Below, piece after piece: positions 14,210 to 23,129 of a stretch of DNA of 55,281 nt. The notes under the pieces were generated by a model. It did no database searches and was not told where the DNA came from. It saw only the letters and a list, made by a program, of their open reading frames with translations. Numbering within the stretch: position 1 is the stretch's first letter; each line of letters begins with the position of its first letter. Source of the DNA: an uncultured Oscillospiraceae bacterium (GTDB lineage: Bacteria > Bacillota > Clostridia > Oscillospirales > Oscillospiraceae); NCBI GenBank assembly GCA_934597345.1, contig CAKTRJ010000014.1, positions 1-55,281 on the forward strand. The letters are read 5' to 3'. The position numbers and the translations under genes were made by a program.

Positions 14210-16281
14210 TGGAGCTGCTCTCCCCTGCCGGCTCCCGCGCCGCCCTTGAGGCGGCGGTGCAGTCCGGCGCGGACGCGGTGTATATGGGCTTCGGTGCCTT
14301 CAACGCCCGCCGCAATGCCAAAAATTTTACCGACGAGGAATTCGCCGACGCGGTGGCCTACTGCCACCTGCGGGGCGTGCGGGTGTTCCTGACGCTGAAC
14401 ACCCTGCTGACCGACCGGGAGCTGCCCCAGGCCGCCGAGGTGCTGCGGAAGGCCTCTCAGATGGGAGTGGACGCGGTGCTGGTGCAGGATTGGGGCGTGC
14501 TGACACTGGCCCAGGCGGTGACGCCCGACCTGCCCATCCACGCCAGCACGCAGATGAGCCTGTTCACCTCCGGCGGCGCACGCTGGGCGGAGCGCCTTGG
14601 CATGGAGCGGGTGGTGCTGGCCCGGGAGCTTTCCCGGGAGGACATCGCCAACGTGTGCCGCAATTGCGGCGCGGAGATCGAGGTATTCGTTCACGGAGCG
14701 CTGTGCATGTGCTATTCCGGACAGTGTACCATGAGCGCCCTCATCGGCCAGCGCAGCGGCAACCGGGGCGCCTGCGCCCAGCCCTGCCGCCTGCCCTACG
14801 GCGTCAACGGCCCGTGTAAGAACCAATTCCCCCTGAGCCTGAAGGACGCCAACCTGTCGGCGTATTTACAGGAGCTGGGCGATATGGGCGTGGCCTGCCT
14901 GAAGCTGGAGGGCCGCATGAAGCGTCCGGAGTATGTGGCGGTGATCACAGCCATCTACCGGCGGCTCATTGACGAGAAGCGCGGCCCCACGGCGGAGGAA
15001 AGCCGGGCGCTGGAGCAGGCCTTTTCCCGCAGCGGCTTCACCGACGGGTACTATCGCCATCGGAAGGGCCCCGCCATGTTCGGCACCCGGCCGGAAAACG
15101 CGCCGGAGCCGAAGGAGCTGTTCAGCGAGGCCCGGAAATTATACGAAAACGGCGAGCATAAGCAGATCCCCATCACCATGCAGGCCAATATCCGGACGGG
15201 ACAGCCTGCCGCGCTGACGGTCAGCGACGGCGTGCATGCCGTTACCGTCACCGGCCCCGTGCCCGAAGCGGCCCGGAATCGGGCGCTGACGGCGGAGGAC
15301 GCGGCGCAGCGGCTGCAAAAAACCGGCGGCACCGTGTTCCGGTGCGAGACGGCGGAGGTGGACGTGGGCGACGGCCTGATGCTGACCGCGGCGGCCATCA
15401 ATGGCCTGCGTCGGGACGCGCTGGAGGCGCTGGCGGCGGCCCGGACGGCTGTGCCCCAGCGGCGCAGTCTCCCCACCCCGGCGCTTCCCGAGGGCGAGAC
15501 CTTTTCCCCCGCCGCGCCCGGATTGACCTGCTCCATCGCGCGGCTTGACCAGCTGACCGAGACACTGGCCCATGGCGCGGAGATGATCTATGTGCCCATC
15601 GAGCTGCTGCCCGGTCTGAAGGACTATCGCGGCAGGGCGAAGCTCTGCGCCGTGCTGCCCCGTGTATGGCGGGACGGCGACGAGGCGGGCTTCCGGAAAA
15701 TTCTGGAAAATACTCCGGCCCTGTGGGCGGTAAGCATCGGCAACGCGGGCCACATGGCCATCGTGGAGGGCCTGCCGCTGGAAAGGCGGGGCGACTTCGG
15801 CCTGAACGTGTTCAACTCCCGTGCTGTGGCCTTCTGGCAAGGACAGGGACTTGACAGCGTGACCGTCTCCTTCGAGCTGCGGCACCAGCAGGTGCGGGAG
15901 CTGCGGAAGTACCTGCCCTGCGAGGGCATCGTGTACGGCCGCCTGCCGCTGATGGTCACGGAAAACTGCATGACCGGCAACGCCGGGAACTGCCGCGGCG
16001 ACAAGCGGCTGTGCGACGGGGAGAACGCCCTCACCGACCGCACCGGGGCGCGGTTCCCCCTGCTGGGGCAGTACGGCTGCCGGTGCGAGATCGAGAACAG
16101 CCGCACGCTGTTTCTGGCGGACAAGCCGGAGTGGCGGAGCTGCGGCCTGACCTGGGCCCGGCTGCGGTTCACCACCGAGAGTCCCACCCAGTGCGACGCG
16201 GTGCTGCGCCGCTATCAGGACGAGGGCGACTGGACGCCGGAGGAGTTTACAAGAGGCTTGTTCTACCGCGGCGTGGAGTGA
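14206..16281 (+). CDS. U32 family peptidase-like protein with DUF3656 (RlhA-like)
   Basis: The 691-residue protein has an N-terminal TIM-barrel-like U32 region (MELLSPAGSRAALEAAVQSGADAVYMG), the U32 signature EVFVHGALCMCYSGQCTMSA with its conserved Cys residues, CAQPCRLPY, and a long C-terminal extension including SLPTPALPEG, consistent with the DUF3656 insertion. E. coli RlhA, of this family, hydroxylates C2501 of 23S rRNA. Further Cys residues near the C terminus (NCMTGNAGNC and YGCRC) could ligate an iron-sulfur cluster, as proposed for relatives. True proteolysis is doubtful. It is coupled to zapA by start/stop overlap. Confidence 0.85.
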   Translation: MMELLSPAGSRAALEAAVQSGADAVYMGFGAFNARRNAKNFTDEEFADAVAYCHLRGVRVFLTLNTLLTDRELPQAAEVLRKASQMGVDAVLVQDWGVLTLAQAVTPDLPIHASTQMSLFTSGGARWAERLGMERVVLARELSREDIANVCRNCGAEIEVFVHGALCMCYSGQCTMSALIGQRSGNRGACAQPCRLPYGVNGPCKNQFPLSLKDANLSAYLQELGDMGVACLKLEGRMKRPEYVAVITAIYRRLIDEKRGPTAEESRALEQAFSRSGFTDGYYRHRKGPAMFGTRPENAPEPKELFSEARKLYENGEHKQIPITMQANIRTGQPAALTVSDGVHAVTVTGPVPEAARNRALTAEDAAQRLQKTGGTVFRCETAEVDVGDGLMLTAAAINGLRRDALEALAAARTAVPQRRSLPTPALPEGETFSPAAPGLTCSIARLDQLTETLAHGAEMIYVPIELLPGLKDYRGRAKLCAVLPRVWRDGDEAGFRKILENTPALWAVSIGNAGHMAIVEGLPLERRGDFGLNVFNSRAVAFWQGQGLDSVTVSFELRHQQVRELRKYLPCEGIVYGRLPLMVTENCMTGNAGNCRGDKRLCDGENALTDRTGARFPLLGQYGCRCEIENSRTLFLADKPEWRSCGLTWARLRFTTESPTQCDAVLRRYQDEGDWTPEEFTRGLFYRGVE

Positions 16282-16303
16282 GGGAGTGTTTTATGTCTAT
16301 TGT

Positions 16304-16379
16304 GCGGCGCGATGTGGGCATCGCGCCCTATGGAGTTCTATCGGTAGTATGCGTAGGGCGGCCTGCCCTCAGGCCGCCG
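16304..16379. repeat. Intergenic repeat family C, copy 3
   Basis: GCGGCGCGATGTGGGCATCG then GCCCTATGGAGTTCTATC, then GCGTAGGGCGGCCTGCCCTC and AGGCCGCCG. The two hairpins flank the constant GGAGTTCTATC segment. Confidence 0.7.
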
Positions 16380-16455
16380 AAGCTCGAGCCCCCGCTCCGT
16401 TCCGTATTATCCATCCAATTTTCTACAATCCGTAATCAAAAATCAGGAGAAAACC

Positions 16456-16905
16456 ATGATCTTAAAGATAAAAGCCCTGTCGCCCAAGATCGGCGATACC
16501 ATTCCCGCGCCCCATTTCGCTACCCCCGGCAGCGCCGCCATGGATCTGTGCGCCTGCCTGGAGGGCGACGTGACCCTGAAGGCCGGAGCGCGGCAGGTGC
16601 TGCCCACCGGCGTGGCCATTGCCCTGCCCAGCGCCGACTATGTAGCGCTGATCTGCGCCCGCAGCGGCCTTGCCTCCAAGCACGGCATCACCATGGCCAA
16701 CGGCGTGGGCGTCATCGACAGTGACTACCGGGGCGAGCTGCGGGTGGCCCTTTTCAACGAGTCCGACACCGACTACACCATCCATGACGGTGACCGCATC
16801 GCCCAGCTGATGGTGCTGCCGGTGGTGCAGCCCACGCTGGAATTCGTGGAGGAGCTGGACGAGACGGAACGGGGCGCAGGCGGCTTCGGCTCCACGGGAA
16901 GGTGA
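16456..16905 (+). CDS. dut: dUTP diphosphatase
   Basis: The 149-residue protein shows all five trimeric dUTPase motifs in order: TPGSAAMDL, ARSGLASKHG, GVGVIDSDYRGEL, GDRIAQLMV and the C-terminal RGAGGFGSTGR that closes over the active site. It converts dUTP to dUMP, keeping uracil out of DNA and supplying dTMP synthesis. A ribosome-binding GGAG precedes the ATG. It ends five bases before maf, and the mreC, mreD and PBP genes continue on the same strand. Confidence 0.95.
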   Translation: MILKIKALSPKIGDTIPAPHFATPGSAAMDLCACLEGDVTLKAGARQVLPTGVAIALPSADYVALICARSGLASKHGITMANGVGVIDSDYRGELRVALFNESDTDYTIHDGDRIAQLMVLPVVQPTLEFVEELDETERGAGGFGSTGR

Positions 16906-16910
16906 CACTT

Positions 16911-17480
16911 ATGGCAAGGATCGTATTGGCCTCCGGGTCTCCCCGGCGGCAGGAATTATTGGGCCGCATGGGCATCCGGGACTTCGTGGTGTCCGTGCCT
17001 CAGGTGGAGGAGGTCTGCCCCGAGGGGCTGACCCCGGAGGAGACTGTCTGCCATATCTCGCGGCAGAAGTCCGCCGCTGTACAGGCGGAGCCGGACGACA
17101 TCGTCATCACCGCCGACACCATGGTGTTTCTGGACGGCAAACGGCTGGGCAAGCCCCGTGACGAGGCGGACGCCCTGCGGATGCTTTCGGCCCTGCAGGG
17201 ACGGCACCACACCGTCTGCACCGGCGTGACGGTGCGGCAGGGTGAGAAGGTGCTGACCCGCGCCCAGTCCACGCAGGTCTGGTTCCGGACGGCCTCCACC
17301 GAAGAGCTGAAAAACTATATCCGCAGCGGCGAGCCCATGGACAAGGCGGGCGCTTACGGCGTACAGGGTCTGGGCGCGTTGCTGGTGGAGCGCATCGACG
17401 GCGACTTCTTCAATGTGATGGGCCTGCCGGTGCTGCTGCTGAGCCGCATGCTGGCCCAATTCGGCGTCACGCTGCTGTGA
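16911..17480 (+). CDS. maf: Maf-family nucleoside triphosphate pyrophosphatase
   Basis: The 189-residue protein opens with the Maf signature LASGSPRRQELL, followed by the ADTMVFLDGKRLGKPRD catalytic loop and GEPMDKAGAYGVQG. Maf proteins hydrolyse non-canonical or modified pyrimidine nucleotides, and overexpression in B. subtilis blocks septation. The ATG at 16911 is preferred over a GTG at 16902 that overlaps the dut stop. Position between dut and mreC is typical of Firmicutes. Overall length is normal. Confidence 0.94.
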   Translation: MARIVLASGSPRRQELLGRMGIRDFVVSVPQVEEVCPEGLTPEETVCHISRQKSAAVQAEPDDIVITADTMVFLDGKRLGKPRDEADALRMLSALQGRHHTVCTGVTVRQGEKVLTRAQSTQVWFRTASTEELKNYIRSGEPMDKAGAYGVQGLGALLVERIDGDFFNVMGLPVLLLSRMLAQFGVTLL

Positions 17481-17512
17481 TTCTTCCGATTCAATAACAA
17501 GGAACTGCTTTT

Positions 17513-18352
17513 ATGAAACGATTTTTTGCGAAATATGGTATCTGGCTGCTGGCCGGTCTGGCCACGGTGGTGGTGGCGCTGTGTGTCATCTCCGCCGTCA
17601 GCTCCGGCACGCCCTTCCTGCGGAACGCCGCCGGTGTGATCGCCTCCCCCTTCCGCTCGGCGGGCTCCGCCGTGGCCGGATGGTTCGGCGGCATCGGCGA
17701 CCACTTCGCCAGCGTGGAGGCCCTGCAGCAGGAGAACGACGATCTCCGCGCCCAGGTGGCCGATCTGGAACGGCAGCTGCGCCAGTCCCAGCAGGACCGG
17801 TCGGAAAACCAGCGGCTGCGTGACCTGCTGGAGCTGGAGAGTCAGCGGCGGGATCTGAAAACCGTGTCGGCCCGGGTGTCGGAGCGCTCCGTGGACAACT
17901 GGAGCAGCACCCTGACCCTGAACCGGGGCACCAGCGCCGGGATCGCCATCGGCAACTGCGCCATCGACCAGTATGGCGATCTGGTGGGCGTGGTGACGGA
18001 CGCGGGCCTGAACTGGTGCACCGTGACCACCGTGCTGGACACCTCCAGCGCCATCGGCGCCAAGGTGTTCCGCACCGAGCAGGTGGCGGTGGCCCAGGGC
18101 CAGCTGAGCCTGATGACCCAGGGCCAGCTCTCCCTGACCTATCTGGAAAGCGCCGAGGATCTCATCAGCGGCGACCTGGTGGTGACCTCCGGTCTGGGCG
18201 GCTATTACCCCGCTGGACTGACCATCGGCACCGTGGAGGAGCTGCGCACCGACGCCGACGGCCTGACCCAGTACGCGGCGGTGACCCCCAAGGCCGCCAT
18301 CGCCTCCCTGACCCAGGTGTTCCTGATCACGGAATTTGACGTGGTGGAGTAA
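17513..18352 (+). CDS. mreC: Rod shape-determining protein MreC
   Basis: The 279-residue protein has a short cytoplasmic N terminus, one membrane helix (about 9-30), a coiled coil (about 62-105, rich in Gln/Glu/Leu) and an extracytoplasmic beta domain from about 115. MreC links the MreB filament system to penicillin-binding proteins during cell elongation. AAGGAA lies upstream of the ATG. No mreB is present directly upstream, which is where it usually sits, so MreB must be coded elsewhere. Confidence 0.92.
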   Translation: MKRFFAKYGIWLLAGLATVVVALCVISAVSSGTPFLRNAAGVIASPFRSAGSAVAGWFGGIGDHFASVEALQQENDDLRAQVADLERQLRQSQQDRSENQRLRDLLELESQRRDLKTVSARVSERSVDNWSSTLTLNRGTSAGIAIGNCAIDQYGDLVGVVTDAGLNWCTVTTVLDTSSAIGAKVFRTEQVAVAQGQLSLMTQGQLSLTYLESAEDLISGDLVVTSGLGGYYPAGLTIGTVEELRTDADGLTQYAAVTPKAAIASLTQVFLITEFDVVE

Positions 18353-18356
18353 CGCC

Positions 18357-18863
18357 ATGACACGACGACTGATCACCATAAAATGGCTGTTTTACAGCCT
18401 GTGGACGCTGCTGTTCCTGCTGGTGCAGCAGCTGGTGCTGCCCTATATCCGCATCTGGGGCGTACACCCCTTTCTCCTTCCGGCGCTGGCGGCTGTCGCC
18501 GCCTCCTTCGAGGGCCGGTGGGAAGGTCCCATCTACGGCCTTGTGCTGGGGCTGATATGCGACCTGCTGTTTCCCGGCGCGTTCCCCTGCTTTTACGCCA
18601 TCACGCTGCTGCTGTCGGCGGTGGCGGCGGGCCTTGCCGCCCGCCGGGCCATCATGCCGGGCGCGGTGTGCTCGCTGGTGGTATCGGCGGCGGCCATGAT
18701 CCTGACGGATCTGCTGAACGCGACGGCCTCCTCCTACGCTTACGGCACGCCCTTCGGCGCGTCGCTGGGACTGATGGCGCGGGAGCTGCTGCTGTCCCTG
18801 CCGGCGGCCATGCTGGTGCATCTGGCCTTTTCCCACGTTCACCGGCGGTTTGCCGGACGGTGA
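18357..18863 (+). CDS. mreD: Rod shape-determining protein MreD
   Basis: The 168-residue integral membrane protein has about five hydrophobic segments and conserved MreD features such as the EGRWEGPIYGLVLGLICDLLFP region. It is part of the elongation complex with MreC. The ATG at 18357 is four bases after the mreC stop; an upstream in-frame start would overlap mreC by 17 bases. The downstream PBP gene follows after 32 bases. Identification rests on hydropathy, the conserved segment and its place in the mreC-mreD-PBP order. Confidence 0.88.
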   Translation: MTRRLITIKWLFYSLWTLLFLLVQQLVLPYIRIWGVHPFLLPALAAVAASFEGRWEGPIYGLVLGLICDLLFPGAFPCFYAITLLLSAVAAGLAARRAIMPGAVCSLVVSAAAMILTDLLNATASSYAYGTPFGASLGLMARELLLSLPAAMLVHLAFSHVHRRFAGR

Positions 18864-18895
18864 GCCTGATCCTCCGCTGAAAGGAGACGCATTTC

Positions 18896-20899
18896 ATGAT
18901 GAAGAATCCCCATCCCTCCCGCAGCCGCCTATATGTGCTGGCGGCTGCGCTGGGATTGATGATGCTGCTGTTCCTGATCGCGCTGTATGACGCCCAGATC
19001 CTCCACGGCAGCGAGAACCGGGCCAAGTCCATCGCCTCCAACGCCACCTGGCAGCAGGTGGAGGCCAGCCGCGGCATCCTTACCGACCGCAACGGCAAGG
19101 TGCTGGTGTCCAACCGCCTGGCCTATACCCTGACCTTTGACAAGACCGCCTTTGCCGATGACGACGCCCTGAACGACGCCATCTGGCAGCTGATCCAGCT
19201 GTGTCAGGAGACGGACACCGTCTGGGTGGACACACTGCCCATCGCGCAGACCTCGCCGTATCTGTATCTGGCCTCCCGCAACGAGGAGAGCTTCTGGAAT
19301 TATCTGGCGGACAACAAGCTGTCCCCGTCGCTGCCCTCTCGCCAGCTGCTGGGCGAGCTGCGAACGCTGTTCCACATCGACAGCAGCTATACCGAGGCCC
19401 AGGCCCGGCTCATCGCCGGTGTGCGCTATGAACTGCGCAGCCGCAGCAGCTATGTGTTTGCCGAGGATGTGTCCACGGAGCTGATCTCCCGGATCACCGA
19501 CGGCGACTTTCCCGGCGTCACCACGGGGCAGGACTCCCTGCGGGAATACAACACCACCTATGCCGCCCACATTCTGGGCCGCATCTCCCGCATCTACGCG
19601 GAGAACTGGCCGGAGTACCGGGACAAGGGCTATTCCATGGACGCGCTGGTGGGCGAGAGCGGCGTGGAGAAGGCCTTTGAGGACTGGCTGCAGGGCGAAA
19701 ACGGCACCCGCATCATCACCACCGACGACAAGGGCAAGATCACCGGCGAGTTCTTCAAGACCGAGCCCAAGCCCGGCGGTACCGTGGCGCTGACGCTGGA
19801 TCTCGATCTGCAAGCCGCCACAGAGGACGCGCTGGCCTCCACCATCGAGAGCATGATCGACAAGGACAGCGACCAGCGGGGCGGCGCCGCCGCCGTGGTG
19901 AAGGTGGGCTCCGGCGAGGTGCTGGCCATCGCCTCCTATCCCTCCTACGATCCCGCCACCTTTGCCCAGAGCTATAACCAGCTGCTGGCCGATGAGCGGC
20001 TGCCCATGTTCAACCGCGCCGTCAACGGCACCTACGCGCCCGGCTCCACCTTCAAGATGAACACTGCCGTGGCGGCGCTGGAATCCGGCATCATCACGCC
20101 CTCCTCCACCATTCAGGATAAGGGCGTCTATACCTTCTACGAATACCCCCAGCCCTGGTGCTGGGTGTGGCCGCTGGGCTATACCCACGGGCGGGTCAAC
20201 GTCAGCGACGCCATCACCGTGTCCTGCAACTACTTCTTCTATGAGGTGGGCCGCCTGACCGGCATCCAGACCATCAACGACTACGCGAAGCAGTTCGGTC
20301 TGGGCAGTTCCACCGGCATCGAGATCGGTGACAGCACCGGCGCGCTGGCCTCTCCGGAATACGCCGAGGCCCACGATCTGGAGTGGACCGACGGCCAGAC
20401 TCTGACCGCCGCCATCGGCCAGTCCTATAACCTGTTCACTCCCCTGCAGCTGGCCAACTATATCGCCACGCTGGTGGGCAATGGCGAGCACTATCAGGCC
20501 CATCTGCTGAAAAGCGTCAAGAGTTACGACAACAGCAGACTGCTGTACGTCTATGACGAACCGCCGCTGAATACGGTGGAAATGTCCGAAAGCACCATCA
20601 ACGCCATCACCAAGGGCATGCACGATCTGACCACCGGCTCCCTGGCCGGGGCCTTCGACAAGTGCGTGGTGTCGGCGGGCGCCAAGACCGGCTCGGCCCA
20701 GGTGGGCACCGAGATCGCCAACGGCGTGTTCGTGGCCTACGCCCCCTATGAAAACCCGGAGATCGCCGTGGCCATCGTCATCGAAAAGGGCGGCGCGGGC
20801 GCGGCGCTGGCCTCCACCGCCGTGGAGATCATCAACGCCTATTACGCCGACCACATGGCCGGCGGCGACGTGATCGGTGAGAACACGCTGCTGAAGTAG
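18896..20899 (+). CDS. Class B penicillin-binding protein (PBP2/MrdA type)
   Basis: The 667-residue protein has a cytoplasmic basic start, one membrane helix (about 12-32), a dimerisation domain with GILTDRNGKVL, and a transpeptidase domain. The catalytic motifs are STFK (Ser384), SCN (443-445) and KTG (597-599). It crosslinks peptidoglycan as the partner of MreCD, most likely for elongation; the sporulation-specific SpoVD type is an alternative that motifs alone cannot exclude. AAAGGAG precedes ATGATG. It ends the dut-maf-mreCD operon, and a repeat block follows. Confidence 0.92.
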   Translation: MMKNPHPSRSRLYVLAAALGLMMLLFLIALYDAQILHGSENRAKSIASNATWQQVEASRGILTDRNGKVLVSNRLAYTLTFDKTAFADDDALNDAIWQLIQLCQETDTVWVDTLPIAQTSPYLYLASRNEESFWNYLADNKLSPSLPSRQLLGELRTLFHIDSSYTEAQARLIAGVRYELRSRSSYVFAEDVSTELISRITDGDFPGVTTGQDSLREYNTTYAAHILGRISRIYAENWPEYRDKGYSMDALVGESGVEKAFEDWLQGENGTRIITTDDKGKITGEFFKTEPKPGGTVALTLDLDLQAATEDALASTIESMIDKDSDQRGGAAAVVKVGSGEVLAIASYPSYDPATFAQSYNQLLADERLPMFNRAVNGTYAPGSTFKMNTAVAALESGIITPSSTIQDKGVYTFYEYPQPWCWVWPLGYTHGRVNVSDAITVSCNYFFYEVGRLTGIQTINDYAKQFGLGSSTGIEIGDSTGALASPEYAEAHDLEWTDGQTLTAAIGQSYNLFTPLQLANYIATLVGNGEHYQAHLLKSVKSYDNSRLLYVYDEPPLNTVEMSESTINAITKGMHDLTTGSLAGAFDKCVVSAGAKTGSAQVGTEIANGVFVAYAPYENPEIAVAIVIEKGGAGAALASTAVEIINAYYADHMAGGDVIGENTLLK

Positions 20900-20916
20900 G
20901 ATTTTGCATTTGCTGA

Positions 20917-20993
20917 CGGCGGGGTGAGGGCACCCCGCCCTACGCAATTCCACCACACCCTTTCGTAGGGCGGCCTGCCCTCAGGCCGCCGCA
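20917..20993. repeat. Intergenic repeat family C, copy 4
   Basis: GGCGGGGTGAGGGCACCCCG then CCCTACGCAATTCCACCAC, then CGTAGGGCGGCCTGCCCTCA and GGCCGCCGCAC. The family B copy starts 17 bp further on. Confidence 0.7.
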
Positions 20994-21009
20994 CGTTGTT
21001 ATCCCTTCC

Positions 21010-21085
21010 GTAGGGGCGGCCCTTGCGGCCGCCCGCTTGATTACGGTTCCACGCCAATCCGGGCGACCGCAAGGGTCGCCCCTAC
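21010..21085. repeat. Intergenic repeat family B, long inverted copy
   Basis: GTAGGGGCGGCCCTTGCGGC at the left and GACCGCAAGGGTCGCCCCTA at the right are inverted complements with two mismatches, separated by a loop of about 27 bp. Confidence 0.75.
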
Positions 21086-21106
21086 ACATTCATTTTTACA
21101 ATTTCT

Positions 21107-22945
21107 ATGACCATCTTCAACTCCCGTGACACGAAATACAAATCCCCCTTCGGGGCTGTCAGCTGCGGCACGGCGGTGTCCTTCACCGTTACGCCGGGGC
21201 CGGTGTACTGCGCCTGTTCACTGGTGACCTACGGCGAATTTGCCGGTGTCCGCGCCGAAACGCCCCTCTCCCCCTGTCCGGAGGGCTTCACCGGCACGTT
21301 CACCGCACCGGACACGCCGGAGCTGGTTTGGTACACCTTCCGCTTCACCCGCACCGATGGCGGCAGCGTCTTTCTGGGCCGCAACGGCCTGGGCGGCGGG
21401 GACGACCGCCAGCCCTGGCAGCTGACGGTGTACGAGGAGCGTCCCACCCCGGCGTGGTTCGGGCAGAGTGTTACATACCAGATTTTTCCAGACCGGTTCT
21501 GCCGCGACGCCATTCCCGACCCCAAGGGGCTGCTGGGCCAACGCACGGTACACGACAATTGGGACGATGTGCCCCGACTGGGGGCTGACCCCCTGACCGG
21601 CCGCTGGAACAGCGATTTCTTCGGCGGAAGCCTGCGGGGTATCTGCGGGAAGCTGGATTATCTGCAAAGCCTGTCCGTCACCACCATTTACCTGAACCCC
21701 ATCTTCTACGCCGCCAGCTGCCACCGGTACGACACGGCGGATTACCGCACGATCGACCCCATGCTGGGCACGGAGGACGACCTGCGCACCCTGTGCGAGG
21801 AGGCGCAGAAGCGGGGCATCCATGTGATACTGGACGGCGTGTTCAACCACACCGGCGACGACAGCCGCTACTTCAACCGCCACGGCTTCTTCGACACCCC
21901 CGGCGCGTACCAGAGCAAGAACTCCCCTTGGTACGACTGGTTCTGCTTCCAGCACTGGCCGGACAAGTACGACGCCTGGTGGGGCATCGACACCCTGCCC
22001 GCCGTCAACGAGAACGCCGACGCCTACCGGGACTTCATCATCCGGGGCCAGGACAGCATCATCCGCCACTGGCTGCGGTGCGGTGCGGACGGCTGGCGGC
22101 TGGACGTGGCCGACGAGCTGCCTGACGATTTCATTGAGGAGATCCGCGCCGTGATGGAGCAGGAGAAGCCCGACAGCTTTCTGCTGGGCGAGGTGTGGGA
22201 GGACGGCAGCAACAAGATCGCCTACTCCCGCCGCCGCAGGTATCTGCTGGGCCGGGAGACCCACGGCCTGATGAATTATCCCCTGCGGACGGCGGCGCTG
22301 GACTTCCTTCGCGGCGGCAGCGCCGCGGCCTTCCGGGACACCATGGAGGAGCAGCGGGAGAACTACCCCCCTGCCGCTTTTTACAGCGGCCTGAACATTC
22401 TGGGCACCCACGACACGCCCCGCATCCTGACGCTGCTGGGCGCGGATGCCATTCCGGACAGCAAGGAGGCCCGGGCCGCCTATCACCTGTCCCCCGAAAA
22501 CCGGCGGCTGGCTGTCCGCCGCCTGACGCTGGCGGCCATGCTGCTGTATACCTTCCCCGGCTCCCCTACCCTGTACTACGGCGACGAGGCGGGCATGGAG
22601 GGCTTCGAGGATCCCATGAACCGCCGGGGCTTCCCCTGGGGCCGGGAGGATCAGCGGCTGCTGGCCCTGTACCGGACGCTGGGCAGGCTGCGGAAGGAGC
22701 GCCGCTCCCTGCAGGAGGGCGACATTACCTATCTGACCGCCGACGGCGGACTGCTGGTCTATTGCCGCACGCTGGACGGCGAGAGCACCTATACGGCGCT
22801 GAACACCGGCGATACCACCCGGACGGTGACGCTGCCGTGGGAGAACGGCTTCGCCACCGACGCCGTGTCCATGCAGCGGTTCTGGGTGCGGAACGGTGAG
22901 CTGCGCATCGACCTGCCACCCTGCGACGGCGTGGTGCTGATATGA
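21107..22945 (+). CDS. GH13 alpha-amylase/neopullulanase-like enzyme
   Basis: The 612-residue protein has an N-terminal beta-sandwich domain (to about 120), then a GH13 barrel beginning WFGQSVTYQIFPDRFC. The conserved regions are DGVFNHTGDD, WRLDVADE (nucleophile Asp333), LLGEVWED (acid/base Glu362) and GTHDTPR (Asp436); a C-terminal beta domain closes it. No signal peptide is seen, so it should hydrolyse imported maltodextrins or similar alpha-glucans in the cytoplasm. It resembles the neopullulanase/cyclomaltodextrinase group. No good ribosome binding site is visible before the ATG, which stands 21 bp after a family B repeat. Confidence 0.9.
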   Translation: MTIFNSRDTKYKSPFGAVSCGTAVSFTVTPGPVYCACSLVTYGEFAGVRAETPLSPCPEGFTGTFTAPDTPELVWYTFRFTRTDGGSVFLGRNGLGGGDDRQPWQLTVYEERPTPAWFGQSVTYQIFPDRFCRDAIPDPKGLLGQRTVHDNWDDVPRLGADPLTGRWNSDFFGGSLRGICGKLDYLQSLSVTTIYLNPIFYAASCHRYDTADYRTIDPMLGTEDDLRTLCEEAQKRGIHVILDGVFNHTGDDSRYFNRHGFFDTPGAYQSKNSPWYDWFCFQHWPDKYDAWWGIDTLPAVNENADAYRDFIIRGQDSIIRHWLRCGADGWRLDVADELPDDFIEEIRAVMEQEKPDSFLLGEVWEDGSNKIAYSRRRRYLLGRETHGLMNYPLRTAALDFLRGGSAAAFRDTMEEQRENYPPAAFYSGLNILGTHDTPRILTLLGADAIPDSKEARAAYHLSPENRRLAVRRLTLAAMLLYTFPGSPTLYYGDEAGMEGFEDPMNRRGFPWGREDQRLLALYRTLGRLRKERRSLQEGDITYLTADGGLLVYCRTLDGESTYTALNTGDTTRTVTLPWENGFATDAVSMQRFWVRNGELRIDLPPCDGVVLI

Positions 22946-22952
22946 CCCTGCG

Positions 22953-22990
22953 GAGAGGGATGTTTCACGTGAAACATCCCTCTCTTTTTT
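22953..22990 (+). terminator. Terminator of the amylase gene built around a parS site
   Basis: A perfect palindrome with arms GAGAGGGATGTTTCAC/GTGAAACATCCCTCTC is followed by TTTTTT. The centre is the parS sequence at 22961-22976. Confidence 0.85.
22961..22976. promoter_or_regulatory. parS site 1
   Basis: TGTTTCACGTGAAACA is the canonical bacterial parS palindrome bound by ParB, within the amylase terminator and upstream of parA. Confidence 0.93.
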
Positions 22991-23000
22991 CGTCTCCTTC

Positions 23001-23016
23001 TGTTTCACGTGAAACA
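23001..23016. promoter_or_regulatory. parS site 2
   Basis: TGTTTCACGTGAAACA again, exactly 40 bp from site 1 and 49 bp upstream of the parA -35 box. ParB spreading from here could affect parA expression. Confidence 0.93.
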
Positions 23017-23064
23017 TTGGCGTCCACTTTCTGCAAAAATTGTCACGCGCCGTTGAAAAAAGTA

Positions 23065-23092
23065 TTGAAACCTATCACTTTTGTGGTATACT
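23065..23092 (+). promoter_or_regulatory. Promoter of parA
   Basis: TTGAAA, a 16-bp spacer and TATACT with an extended TGG; the string TTTGTGGTATACT is shared with the mnmE and 13.5-kb promoters. Confidence 0.75.
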
Positions 23093-23129
23093 GTTTCTAT
23101 TATAAAAATAGTATGCGAGGATGAAAAAC

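Noticed and set aside
18929..20956. 675-residue minus-strand frame opposite the PBP gene
   Set aside because: It is antisense to a gene with intact transpeptidase motifs and shows His/Gly/Val-rich shadow composition.
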